In this document: positions 44,594-53,435 of the stretch, in pieces
How the letters are laid out: each line of letters opens with the position of its first letter
How positions within the stretch are numbered: the stretch's first letter is position 1
Source: Aphanothece hegewaldii CCALA 016
GTDB lineage: Bacteria > Cyanobacteriota > Cyanobacteriia > Cyanobacteriales > Microcystaceae
Direction of reading: 5' to 3'
NCBI RefSeq assembly: GCF_003007785.1
Contig: NZ_PXOH01000002.1
Span: forward strand, 239,021-303,020
DNA length: 64,000 bases
Program-made: the position numbers and the translations under genes
Notes under the pieces: model-generated
The model's input: the letters and a program-made list of their open reading frames with translations, nothing else
Told to the model about the DNA's origin: nothing
The model's database searches: none

Positions 44594-45384
44594 ATTTTGG
44601 TATTTTTCCTCTTAAAAAAAGAACGAGCTAACAATTTAAGATTAGTAATTAGGCGGTTTATCAAATAATAAAACCAAGCTGGTAATTGTCTTTGACACGA
44701 TTTCGGAAGAACCAAACTCGAAAATTTTTGACCCGTTGGGTTACATAATTCTTGTGGAATAGTAGCTAAAAGTGTTTCTTGTAAAACATGAGCAATTTCA
44801 GTTCCTAAAGCTGGATAACCTAATTTTTCGGCCATTTCTACCAGTAAATAAGAATCATGCTCCTGGTAAAGTTGATGTTTTGATTCACCACAATAGAGTA
44901 ACCCAAAATCTAAATATTCTTCTAATTCATTGGCGAGCCGAATTAATAAAACATCTTGTGCAATCGCATCCAATTCATCAAAACGACGATAAATCTCGGA
45001 AATTTGCTGAGTATTCCAAGACAAAGCCGTATAAAGAGTTACATACTCTTCAACATCTCGACCGACAGCCTGTCTAACCCGTTCCCGTTTCCTATAATTA
45101 ATACCTTGTTGACCAAAACCCCCGAAATCACCTTGAGAATAGACAGCATGTAAAAGACCTGCGGCAACCACTTTAACCGAAACCTGAAAACTCGCTAAGA
45201 TACTAGCCGTTCCTACTAAATGAGCAATAAATGTCTTACCAGAAGCACGAAACTGACCCGTAAACAAGTTTAATATTAGCTGATAGGATGCGGCAATCAG
45301 TTTAAGATCATCGTCAGTATAATCACTTAAACGAAGCTGATGATAAAGTTGTAAATTGGTTTGTGCATAGCGATACATAGTCAT
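44590..45384 (-). CDS. degenerate HD-domain protein (DUF6817-like, related to ppGpp hydrolase fold)
   Basis: A 264-residue protein whose N-terminal half resembles the HD hydrolase domain of RelA/SpoT: FRASGKTFIAHLVGTASILA with His55, and KVVAAGLLHAVYSQGDFG where the usual H-D pair reads His79-Ala80. The metal-binding aspartate is therefore missing and hydrolysis is unlikely in the classical form. The DELDAIAQDVLLIRLANELE segment recalls the third HD helix with the KxAD-like motif. The C-terminal half is helical and basic. It sits inside the polysaccharide operon, two bases from the GT4 gene and overlapping the flippase, so a role in glycan export or its control is inferred. Confidence 0.6.
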   Translation of the reverse strand: MTMYRYAQTNLQLYHQLRLSDYTDDDLKLIAASYQLILNLFTGQFRASGKTFIAHLVGTASILASFQVSVKVVAAGLLHAVYSQGDFGGFGQQGINYRKRERVRQAVGRDVEEYVTLYTALSWNTQQISEIYRRFDELDAIAQDVLLIRLANELEEYLDFGLLYCGESKHQLYQEHDSYLLVEMAEKLGYPALGTEIAHVLQETLLATIPQELCNPTGQKFSSLVLPKSCQRQLPAWFYYLINRLITNLKLLARSFFKRKNTKI

Positions 45385-45385
45385 C

Positions 45386-46576
45386 CTAAGCGTAATACTG
45401 CTGATAAATTTGCTGATAGAGTTCTAAAAAATGTTCAGTCCGTCGATTTTCGCTAAAGTGAGTTAGAGCGCGTTCACGGCCCGCTTGTCCCATTTTTTCA
45501 GCTTTTTGAGGATTAAACAATAACTCAACTAAAGCATTAGCCAGTCTTTCAACATCATTAGGAGGAACGAGAAAACCCGTAACACCTTCCTTAACAATTT
45601 CAGGCTGCGCCCCAACTGCACTAGCAATGACGGCCGTTCCGCGCATCATCGCTTCAGTAGTCACATTTCCGAACGGTTCATCCCACAGAGACGGAACCAC
45701 CTGTACCCAGGCTGAATCAAAATGGTTTTCTAACTCAGTTCTTGAAAGGTGTCCTAACCAGATAATGTGTTGAGAAATCCCTAATTTTTCCGCTAAATTG
45801 ACAAGTTCTGTTTTTTCGTTACCTTGTCCAGCAATTAATAAACGCGCTTGGGGTAATTTGGCGACAACTTGAGCAAAAGCTTCTAACAAAACCTTAACGC
45901 CTTTTTCTAAAGACAAACGCCCCGCAAAAGCAACGAGAGGAGGGTCACTTAAAGGGGGACGTTTAGGACGCTCAGGGACACCATTATAGACCACTTGTAC
46001 TGGTTTAATTCCTTCGGCTTCAAGTTTATTTTTCATGCCATAACTAAGGGCGACGACTAAATCAAATGCTTTTCGCCATTTTTGCCATAGTTGACGTTGT
46101 ATCATCAAAATAAACCATGATGGCGGTGTTAAACAGCCCTGACGCAAACAAGCTAAACCAGGTTTATCCTGACAGGGCGAGCCATCGGGTAAGATTTTTT
46201 TGCCAGTTGGACAAATTGCTCGATACATCGCCGTTTGGTACAGACAGGGGACATCTTTGAGTAGAGGTAAAATCAACGGTGAAAGTTGTCCCATAAAGAT
46301 TCGGACGTGGACAACATCGGGTTTAAAATCATGGAGAATTTGACGCAAATATAGATATGCAGACGGATTGACCGTTTGTGAAAGAACTTGCAATTTAGTA
46401 TTTGTACCGAAACAACAGTAATCTGATAAAACTTCTGTATTAGCAATCGGACTAATTGAGCTAGAAAGCAGGCGAACTTCATGACCTCGCTCACGAAGTC
46501 CTTGGCGTAAAGACAAAATTTGTAGTTCTGCCCCTCCTGTTGCTGTCCCGAAATCATTCAGTAAAAGAATCTTCAT
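45386..46576 (-). CDS. glycosyltransferase family 4
   Basis: Retaining glycosyltransferase with a GT-B fold, 396 residues. The N-terminal domain starts MKILLLNDFGTATGGAELQI with the glycine loop. The C-terminal domain has VAFAGRLSLEKGVKVLLEAF, RLLIAGQGNEKTELVNLAEK and the nucleotide-sugar EX7E region VVPSLWDEPFGNVTTEAMMR. Cysteines around residues 120-150 (CPTGKKILPDGSPCQDKPGL) are an insert seen in some cyanobacterial and archaeal relatives. It is mid-operon between a GT2 gene and the HD-like gene. Donor and acceptor are not predictable. Confidence 0.92.
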   Translation of the reverse strand: MKILLLNDFGTATGGAELQILSLRQGLRERGHEVRLLSSSISPIANTEVLSDYCCFGTNTKLQVLSQTVNPSAYLYLRQILHDFKPDVVHVRIFMGQLSPLILPLLKDVPCLYQTAMYRAICPTGKKILPDGSPCQDKPGLACLRQGCLTPPSWFILMIQRQLWQKWRKAFDLVVALSYGMKNKLEAEGIKPVQVVYNGVPERPKRPPLSDPPLVAFAGRLSLEKGVKVLLEAFAQVVAKLPQARLLIAGQGNEKTELVNLAEKLGISQHIIWLGHLSRTELENHFDSAWVQVVPSLWDEPFGNVTTEAMMRGTAVIASAVGAQPEIVKEGVTGFLVPPNDVERLANALVELLFNPQKAEKMGQAGRERALTHFSENRRTEHFLELYQQIYQQYYA

Positions 46577-46588
46577 AAAACAAGGCTC

Positions 46589-47644
46589 TTAATGAACAGA
46601 GGAAGTCTCTAAAACTCCTTCAGATAAAACAGAAACGTCATTTTTAGGCTTAGATAAATAGCGGTGTTCATACTGTGTGGTTAAGTAACGATTCAGTAAT
46701 TTTTCAACTGGGGCAAACAGTCCATACATAACTATTTTGTTGAATAAACGGTTTTTGCTGCCAAATGTTACACGTTCAACTAAAGGCTGCAAAATTGTTT
46801 TTCTCCGTCTCCAACCTAGAGCCTTATACTTATGTTGGAAATAAATATCTTCATCTAAATTCCATTTTTGCCGTAGATGATTTAGGCTTTTTAATTCCCA
46901 ATCATCACTCCATCTGAGCATATAATAATGCCAGTCCGTCCAATCTAAAGGAGGGCCTGAAACATAGGTAACAATACTATCCGCTTCAAAATAGACAGTT
47001 TCTCCAAGCTGTCTAACCGTCATACAGAAGTCAAGATGCTCTTTAGTATTCATGAATTTTTCATCAAAGAAACCCGTTTGTTTAAAGATTTCTGTCCGAA
47101 CTAACATACAGTGAAATTCACATAATTCTGTTATTGTTCTGGTTAATTTTGTTTTGATTTTCTGAACTTGATGCCCTTGTTTGTACATTTTTTCCCTTAA
47201 GCGTGTTCTTCCTTTAATATCGGTAAAAATGTGGGCTTCTCCTCCTGCAAAGTGGACTTTTTCATGGATGGGCTGTTCTTGACACATGAGTGGCCCAACA
47301 ATTGCTGCGCCCGTCTCTTCGGCACATTCAACTAATGCACTTAACCAACCTGGAGAGACAACAATATCATTGTCGGCAAATACAACATATTTTGTATCAA
47401 CTTCGGCTAAACCAATATTTCTCGCCCGATTTGGCGTAAGATAATAATCTGTCCGAATGATTTTAAATCCTTTTTTTTGTGCTTTATTTTCCAAATATTC
47501 TTTAATCTGAATCGGTGAATTTCCATCCACATAAATTAGCTTGAAAGGAATATCGGTATATTGATAAATACTCTCTAAAGATTCCCTAACGTAGCTAAAA
47601 CGCTCACGAGGGGAAACAACAATGGTTACTTGAATATCAGTCAT
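46589..47644 (-). CDS. glycosyltransferase family 2
   Basis: A GT-A glycosyltransferase of 351 residues. Motifs: VTIVVSPRERFSYVRESLES, FKLIYVDGNSPIQIKEYLEN, NRARNIGLAEVDTKYVVFAD with the DNDIVV metal site and TGFFDEKFMNTKEHLDFCMT. I placed the start at ATG 47644 because AAGGAG lies 12 bases upstream; a longer frame from 47665 would encode that ribosome-binding site. It is third in the operon, 12 bases before the GT4 gene, and 49 bases after the FAD enzyme gene. The C-terminal 100 residues are basic and family-specific. Confidence 0.88.
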   Translation of the reverse strand: MTDIQVTIVVSPRERFSYVRESLESIYQYTDIPFKLIYVDGNSPIQIKEYLENKAQKKGFKIIRTDYYLTPNRARNIGLAEVDTKYVVFADNDIVVSPGWLSALVECAEETGAAIVGPLMCQEQPIHEKVHFAGGEAHIFTDIKGRTRLREKMYKQGHQVQKIKTKLTRTITELCEFHCMLVRTEIFKQTGFFDEKFMNTKEHLDFCMTVRQLGETVYFEADSIVTYVSGPPLDWTDWHYYMLRWSDDWELKSLNHLRQKWNLDEDIYFQHKYKALGWRRRKTILQPLVERVTFGSKNRLFNKIVMYGLFAPVEKLLNRYLTTQYEHRYLSKPKNDVSVLSEGVLETSSVH

Positions 47645-47693
47645 TAGAATTGAATCTCCTTCCATTAAACAGAATTAATAATCTAAAAATATA

Positions 47694-49148
47694 TTAGACT
47701 CCTAATGATTGTTCTTCCTTGCGCTTTTTCCACTCTTCTTGAGTAAATTCTTCATGATAGGAACGTTCCGTATTAACATCCCATAAATCGTGTTTTTCCC
47801 CCATAATATTTTTAGCTGCTAGAATTGCTGTTAGCATCGAGTGATCTTGGTTGTTATAACGGTGCATTCCGTTTCGACCAACGGTTTGTAAGTTTTCAAA
47901 AGTTTTGAGATATCCTTGAATAACATCTAGATGTTGATGGTAGTCTCGATCATAAACAGGATAAGCTTTCTTTTGACGAATTACGGTTCCATCTTCGATC
48001 GCACTCGCCTTCACTAATCCTAATTGAACGAGTTCACTATTAGCTAAATCGAGCAATTCTGTATCAGATAAATTCCATAACTTATCTCCTTCACTACAAA
48101 AATATTCCATCCCTAGACAGGATTTACTCGCGTCAGGAACCATTTTCGGACTCCAATTCTTAAAATTTTGAATCCGTCCAACCTGTACTTCAGGACTATG
48201 AATATAAATCCAATTATCAGGAAAAAGATCAGGGGCATCAACGATTAATGAAACGATGAGAAAATCTCGATATGATAGCGATCGCGCTGCTTGTAAAACG
48301 GCTTCTGGAGGGGCTGGATCTAGACGTTCTAACAGTAATGTAATGGGCATACTCGAAATAAAATGCTCACCTGTAATTTCAGTTAATTCCCCATCACAAC
48401 GAGCAATAATTTTTTTGATTCGTTGACCTTCTCGAAAGATGCGAATTACTTTAGAGTGAAGACGAACTTCACCCCCTTTACTGTCTACTATTTCTTGACA
48501 GCGTTCCCACATCATGCCTGGTCCCAAAATGGGGTAATCAAATTCTTTAATTAAACTTTTTGCATTACTTTTACCAAACAAAAGATTAATCACTGCTGCT
48601 TTGAGAGACATTCCTTTAATTCGTTGCTTTGCCCATTCTGCTTGTATTTTATTACAAGGAATTCCCCAAACTTTTTCCGTATAAGTTTTAAAAAAAGTTT
48701 TATAAAGACGTTCGCCAAAACAATGTGTTACCCATTCTTCAAAAGTTTGCGGCTCTGGACGAGCGATCATCGCACTTATTTTTGATTTAAGATAACTCCA
48801 AAGAATTAAAGCACTATTTATTAATCCCAGATTCGCTAAAGTATTTTTAAACGAAAGTGGATAATCAAAAAACTTATCTTGATAATAAATTCTCGACAGA
48901 CGTGGCACTTTAATAAAATCGTCTTTTAAAATTTCTTGCCAAATTTGGTTGACTTCTCCAACCTTAGTAAAAAACCGATGACCCCCAATATCGAACCGAT
49001 AATCCTTGTAGACTTCTGTCCGCGCAATTCCTCCCACTTTGTCCGATGCTTCGAGAACAAGTGGTTTAAAACCCTGCTTAACTAATTCGTAAGCTGCTGT
49101 TAATCCAGCAGGACCGGCTCCAATAATCACGACAGGATAATGTTCCAT
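47694..49148 (-). CDS. FAD-dependent oxidoreductase, UDP-galactopyranose-mutase-like
   Basis: Flavoprotein of the NAD(P)/FAD-dependent amine-oxidase/UGM superfamily, 484 residues. The dinucleotide-binding motif VVIIGAGPAGLTAAYELVKQ opens the protein, followed by KVGGIARTEVYKDYRFDIGG and HRFFTKVGEVNQIWQEIL, a block typical of the UGM-like branch in polysaccharide clusters. The C-terminus has LQTVGRNGMHRYNNQDHSML, the second FAD contact. It could convert a nucleotide sugar between ring forms or oxidise a lipid-linked sugar; the sequence does not settle this. It lies between two GT2 genes of the operon, 26 bases after the first. Confidence 0.85.
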   Translation of the reverse strand: MEHYPVVIIGAGPAGLTAAYELVKQGFKPLVLEASDKVGGIARTEVYKDYRFDIGGHRFFTKVGEVNQIWQEILKDDFIKVPRLSRIYYQDKFFDYPLSFKNTLANLGLINSALILWSYLKSKISAMIARPEPQTFEEWVTHCFGERLYKTFFKTYTEKVWGIPCNKIQAEWAKQRIKGMSLKAAVINLLFGKSNAKSLIKEFDYPILGPGMMWERCQEIVDSKGGEVRLHSKVIRIFREGQRIKKIIARCDGELTEITGEHFISSMPITLLLERLDPAPPEAVLQAARSLSYRDFLIVSLIVDAPDLFPDNWIYIHSPEVQVGRIQNFKNWSPKMVPDASKSCLGMEYFCSEGDKLWNLSDTELLDLANSELVQLGLVKASAIEDGTVIRQKKAYPVYDRDYHQHLDVIQGYLKTFENLQTVGRNGMHRYNNQDHSMLTAILAAKNIMGEKHDLWDVNTERSYHEEFTQEEWKKRKEEQSLGV

Positions 49149-49174
49149 ATAAAGTAACCAATATAATGACTGGA

Positions 49175-50170
49175 CTAATCCGCCAAATTTGTTTTAATTA
49201 TGGGGTAAGACCCATAATAACGAATCATCCCAATGGCAAATGCTAAACCACTATAAAAGAAGTACAGCCAGTGCCAAGGTATCATCCGAATAGTAAAAAT
49301 TATCCCTCTTTGGTGGTAAAAAAAACGGTAAACCGAAAAATTAATTATAAATAGTGTGACCATAATTCCTAAAACAAGTAACCATAAATATGACCACCAC
49401 AAAGCCGCCAAAAATGATACTAAAAGACTATAAACTAGAATAACGCTAATTCGACTAGACCACTGTAAATTAAGATCATTTTTTAACTGACGATGGCGCA
49501 AAATTAGATTAGTCCAAGGAAGGGCGCGATAAAAAAAATCGGCTCTAAGCAGTGAAATTACATCCCAACGTTTTAGGTGTTTAACTTGTATAGTTTTGCA
49601 AAGTTTAATGGAATATCCAGCTATTTTGAGGCGATAACCCAACTCAATATCTTCAACACAGGGAAGACGGTAACTTTCATCAAAACCACCTATTTTTAGG
49701 AATATATCACGTCTAATCGCACCACAAGCACCCCAAAAAGTGGAAGCTTCTTCACTTCCTGTCTGATGAGTATAGTGATGAAATAAGTTTTTATATTGAG
49801 ATAAAAAATTACTCGCCCCAGGTTCGTCGTCATATGAACCAATTGCGGCGGCCAGTTCAGGTTCTTTTAAAAAAAGTAAATTGACTTGAGGAATGGTATT
49901 CGCATTCACTGTCACATCAGCATCGATGAAAAATAATACATCTCCTGTAGCAATTTTTGCTCCCTTATTTCTGGCTTTGGCTGGCCCTGATGCTGAAGAA
50001 TTTCTAATTACCTTTGCTCCAAAAGATTCCGCTAAATCACCTGATTCTTCATCACCATCAGCTACGACAATAATTTCGGTTTCTGCGCTCGCAAATTGCT
50101 TTAAACTCGATAAACAGTGTTGAAAAGCTTCGCCCCCTTTGTGGACGGGGATAATAACTGATATAGACAT
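49175..50170 (-). CDS. glycosyltransferase family 2, membrane-attached
   Basis: First gene of the polysaccharide operon. The GT-A domain has SVIIPVHKGGEAFQHCLSSL, EIIVVADGDEESGDLAESFG, GPAKARNKGAKIATGDVLFF followed by the IDADVTVN metal site, and GGFDESYRLPCVEDIELGYR. Two C-terminal hydrophobic segments (about 235-285) anchor it to the membrane. I took ATG 50170 (331 residues), which has a GAGCG-type ribosome-binding region and opens exactly at the family start; the longer frame from 50272 adds an unrelated 34-residue polar stretch. The operon promoter should lie in 50171-50354. Confidence 0.88.
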   Translation of the reverse strand: MSISVIIPVHKGGEAFQHCLSSLKQFASAETEIIVVADGDEESGDLAESFGAKVIRNSSASGPAKARNKGAKIATGDVLFFIDADVTVNANTIPQVNLLFLKEPELAAAIGSYDDEPGASNFLSQYKNLFHHYTHQTGSEEASTFWGACGAIRRDIFLKIGGFDESYRLPCVEDIELGYRLKIAGYSIKLCKTIQVKHLKRWDVISLLRADFFYRALPWTNLILRHRQLKNDLNLQWSSRISVILVYSLLVSFLAALWWSYLWLLVLGIMVTLFIINFSVYRFFYHQRGIIFTIRMIPWHWLYFFYSGLAFAIGMIRYYGSYPIIKTNLAD

Positions 50171-50354
50171 TTTTCGCTCACCACTCCTGTTTATTTTGTA
50201 ATGGATACTAGCAAAACATGAACACGAGTTTTGCTCATTATTTGCTAACAATGATTTTTTTTTATCTACCAAAAGATAGATATAACCGTAAATTTACTGA
50301 TCTTGGGTTTTGATTAAGCACATTTACTCAGTAAATTTACTGGGAATAAGTTTT

Positions 50355-51779
50355 TTACCTACTCCATCCACGTAGCAAGCTAAAGAATTTCTTTAGTATA
50401 TTTTGTAATCTTACATTTTTAGCATATTTTTGCTTAGTAAACAAAAGTGCTGCTTTACTATTGACTTCAGATAAAGTCGGGTAAACGTGAATTCCACTTA
50501 ATGCCGAAACGGGTAATTTATGTGTCATAGCTAAAACAATTTCATGGATAATTTCCCCGGCTGATACCCCCACAATATGACCGCCCAAAATTTCGCCATT
50601 ACTACGAGTAATAATCTTCGCAAAACCCTCGGTTGCATTTTCAGCTTGAGCGCGATCAACATGATAAAAGTCTTGTTTTAAAACAATAACATCTTTATAT
50701 TGTTCTTTTGCTTGTTTTTCAGTTAGTCCAACTCTGGCGACTTCTGGCTCAGTAAAAGTTGTCCAAGGAATAACTCGATAATTGGTTTTTTTCAATGGAA
50801 AAAACAGCGCGTTTTGAATAACAATACTTGCTTCATATCCCGCAACATGAGTAAACTGATAACCACCAATTACATCACCACAAGCATAAATTTTTGGATT
50901 AGTGGTTTGTAATTTTGAATTGACTTGGACTCCTTTGTTATTAAACTCAACTCCAGCAGCTTCTAAATTTAATGATTCAAGATTTGGCGTTCTTCCAGCA
51001 GATACTAAAATTTCGTCAACACTAATTTTTGTATTTCCGAGATCAAGGACTTTTTGATTGTGATTTATTTCAATTTTTACAACTTTTGAATTGTTGATGA
51101 TTGAAATACCTTCTTTAATAAATTGTTGTTCGACAACTTGAGCGACTTCGGGATCTTCTTTACTTAATAAACCGTTTTGACTCGAAATTAAAATAACTTC
51201 TGTACCTAATCGATGAAAAGCTTGTCCTAATTCACATCCAATGGGACCAGCACCAATAATAGCTAAAGATTTGGGCTGATGGTTTAGGGTAAAAACTTGT
51301 TCATTAGTTAGATATCCAGCTTCTTTTAAACCTTCAATGTCTGGAATGGTCGGACGAGACCCAGTAGCAATAACAAAGGCTCTAGCTGTTAGTTTTTGCC
51401 CATCAACTAAAAAAGTTTTTGAGTCAATAAATTGACCATCACCAAAGATAACATTTACCCCTAAACCGCGAAATCGCTCAGGTGAGTCATTGGGTTCAAT
51501 GGCTCGGATCACATCTTGCACATAATGAATAGTCTTAGTAAAATCAATGTCTGGCGGTTGAGTATAAATCCCAAAGCGATCGCTATGTTTTACCGAGTAA
51601 GCAATTCGAGAAGCTTGGATTAGAGATTTACTCGGTACACAACCAAACCAAAGACAGTCGCCACCCAGTCGGTGTTTTTCCACTAAAGCAACTTTCGCCC
51701 CTGTTTGAGACGCAGCACTCGCAACAACTAACCCAGCAGATCCCCCACCAATAACTACTAAATCGTATTCAACTGTCAT
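50355..51779 (-). CDS. pyridine nucleotide-disulfide oxidoreductase (MerA/Lpd-type)
   Basis: FAD flavoenzyme of the mercuric reductase/dihydrolipoamide dehydrogenase family, 474 residues. It begins DLVVIGGGSAGLVVASAASQ and carries the redox-active disulfide GGDCLWFGCVPSKSLIQASR, then SLAIIGAGPIGCELGQAFHR for NAD(P)H and PKIYACGDVIGGYQFTHVAG for FAD. The C-terminal active-site His/Glu motif is in SGIHVYPTLSEVNSKAAL. There is no N-terminal heavy-metal domain and no C-terminal vicinal Cys pair, so true Hg(II) reduction is doubtful; cyanobacterial members are often annotated mercuric reductase but the natural substrate is uncertain. Monocistronic by spacing. Confidence 0.88.
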   Translation of the reverse strand: MTVEYDLVVIGGGSAGLVVASAASQTGAKVALVEKHRLGGDCLWFGCVPSKSLIQASRIAYSVKHSDRFGIYTQPPDIDFTKTIHYVQDVIRAIEPNDSPERFRGLGVNVIFGDGQFIDSKTFLVDGQKLTARAFVIATGSRPTIPDIEGLKEAGYLTNEQVFTLNHQPKSLAIIGAGPIGCELGQAFHRLGTEVILISSQNGLLSKEDPEVAQVVEQQFIKEGISIINNSKVVKIEINHNQKVLDLGNTKISVDEILVSAGRTPNLESLNLEAAGVEFNNKGVQVNSKLQTTNPKIYACGDVIGGYQFTHVAGYEASIVIQNALFFPLKKTNYRVIPWTTFTEPEVARVGLTEKQAKEQYKDVIVLKQDFYHVDRAQAENATEGFAKIITRSNGEILGGHIVGVSAGEIIHEIVLAMTHKLPVSALSGIHVYPTLSEVNSKAALLFTKQKYAKNVRLQNILKKFFSLLRGWSR

Positions 51780-51865
51780 GATTTTCCTCTAACATTAATT
51801 CTAATTAAAGTGGAGTAAGATGAAAACTTGAGGGCAAAACTCTCCTATATCAATAGGCTAGAACA

Positions 51866-52759
51866 ATGGATTTACTGCGATCTCTCCCCATCGGACTTTA
51901 TTTAGAAAAACCCATCACCTGGCTACATCAACTCGATCCAAGAGTTAAACTCATTTGGTTAATGACGTTTTTAGCTGCACCTTTGTTAGGTAATCCTTGG
52001 TGGCGTTTAGGAATAGTGGGTTTATTGATCTTATTAAGCGGTGTATCGGCTATTCCTTGGCGTGTTTGGCGACAACAGATGGGCTGGTTATTTATCCTCG
52101 CGGTTTTAGTTTTCATCTTAACGTCTTTGACTCCCGATGGGTTAGCGGTAAATTCTCAACCTAGATTACCAAATTCTGAATTATCCTTACCCCCGGCGAG
52201 TGATTATCAATATGTTTTGTTTAAAGGCGATTTGTTGAACATCACAAAATTTTTAGTCACACGACGCTCATTAGAATTAGGGGTTAGAGTCAGTACACTG
52301 ATTTTTACACTGATCCATAGTACTAATCTTTATCTATTAACCACTGCACCCGAAGAAATCACCACAGCATTAGATCGTTTGATGTCTCCTTTACGTCGTT
52401 TTAAACTTCCCATCACAGAAATTGTCTTAACTTTAACTCTGTCTTTGCGGTTTATTCCTCTGGTTTTAGAAGAAGTGCAAAATTTAATTCGCTCGATTCG
52501 GACTCGTGCGATTAATTGGCAAAAGTTAGGATTAAAAAGAAGTTTACAAATCTGGTTAATGGTGGTTGAAACTCTTTTGGAAAATTTATTATTACGGGCT
52601 GAACAAATTGCGACAGCGATGGATATTCGAGGTTTTACAAGTCCTAATGAACACCAAGTACAATGGAATCAGTTACGCTTAAAACAACGCGACTGGCTGG
52701 CAATAGGTGTTTTAATTCCGTTTTGGTGCGCTCGATTTATTTGGGGTGGCATGAGTTAG
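51866..52759 (+). CDS. energy-coupling factor transporter transmembrane protein EcfT (CbiQ-like)
   Basis: Transmembrane coupling subunit of an ECF-type vitamin or metal transporter, 297 residues with about five membrane segments. The N-terminus GLYLEKPITWLHQLDPRVKL is the classic LDPRxKL start, and the cytoplasmic A-R-G coupling motifs are visible in RSIRTRAINWQKLGLKRSLQ and AEQIATAMDIRGFTSPNEHQ. No EcfA ATPase or S component is adjacent, so these must be encoded elsewhere; stand-alone CbiQ-like genes are common in cyanobacteria and plastids. It is followed closely by a tandem Uma2 pair on the same strand. Confidence 0.87.
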   Translation: MDLLRSLPIGLYLEKPITWLHQLDPRVKLIWLMTFLAAPLLGNPWWRLGIVGLLILLSGVSAIPWRVWRQQMGWLFILAVLVFILTSLTPDGLAVNSQPRLPNSELSLPPASDYQYVLFKGDLLNITKFLVTRRSLELGVRVSTLIFTLIHSTNLYLLTTAPEEITTALDRLMSPLRRFKLPITEIVLTLTLSLRFIPLVLEEVQNLIRSIRTRAINWQKLGLKRSLQIWLMVVETLLENLLLRAEQIATAMDIRGFTSPNEHQVQWNQLRLKQRDWLAIGVLIPFWCARFIWGGMS

Positions 52760-52784
52760 AAAAAGGTTTTTAGGAGTAATAGCA

Positions 52785-53393
52785 ATGGTTTTAACTCAAG
52801 ATATTGATACAGAGATTTTGCCGTTAGTTGTGCAGTTTCGTCCAGTGATTGAAATGACGGATGATCAATTCGGTGAGTTTTGTCAGATTAACCGCGATTT
52901 GCGGATCGAACGCACAGCAGAAGGAGAAGTGATTATTATGCCACCCGTTTATTCAGAATCAGGGGAAAAAAATTTTAATTTAACTGGACAATTAGCTGTC
53001 TGGGTAAAACGTGATGGTACGGGCAAAGGATTCGATTCTAGTGCGGGTTTTACTTTACCCAATGGTGCAGTACGATCGCCTGATGCTTCATGGATTAAAA
53101 AAGAACGTTGGGAAGCAATTAATAATGAACAACGTCAAAAGTTTGCCTCGATTTGTCCCGATTTTGTTGTGGAGTTGAGATCTCAAACCGATAGTTTGAA
53201 AGTCTTACAAAAAAAGATGCAAGAATATCTTGACAATGGTGCGCTTTTGTGCTGGTTAATTGACCCAATCCAAAAAAAAGTTTATATTTATCGTCCAGAT
53301 GCTGAAATGGTTTGTTTAAATAATCCTAAAACTCTTAGTGGTGAGCCAATTTTGTCGGGATTTGTCTTAGATTTAAGCGAAATTTGGGATTAA
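52785..53393 (+). CDS. Uma2 family protein, tandem copy 1
   Basis: PD-(D/E)xK-fold protein of the Uma2/DUF820 family, 202 residues. Core features are the N-terminal EMTDDQFGEFCQINRDLRIE, the RSPDASWIKKERWEA segment with the active-site Asp, CPDFVVELRSQTDSLKVLQK and CWLIDPIQKKVYIYRPD. The usual ExK-type third position here is Glu-Leu-Arg. The gene is preceded by TAGGAGTAAT, repeated before the next copy. It and copy 2 are tandem duplicates offset by 651 bases. Function unknown; probably co-transcribed with the EcfT gene. Confidence 0.85.
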   Translation: MVLTQDIDTEILPLVVQFRPVIEMTDDQFGEFCQINRDLRIERTAEGEVIIMPPVYSESGEKNFNLTGQLAVWVKRDGTGKGFDSSAGFTLPNGAVRSPDASWIKKERWEAINNEQRQKFASICPDFVVELRSQTDSLKVLQKKMQEYLDNGALLCWLIDPIQKKVYIYRPDAEMVCLNNPKTLSGEPILSGFVLDLSEIWD

Positions 53394-53435
53394 TAATTCA
53401 CTCTTTTCAGAAAAAGGTTTTTAGGAGTAATAGTA

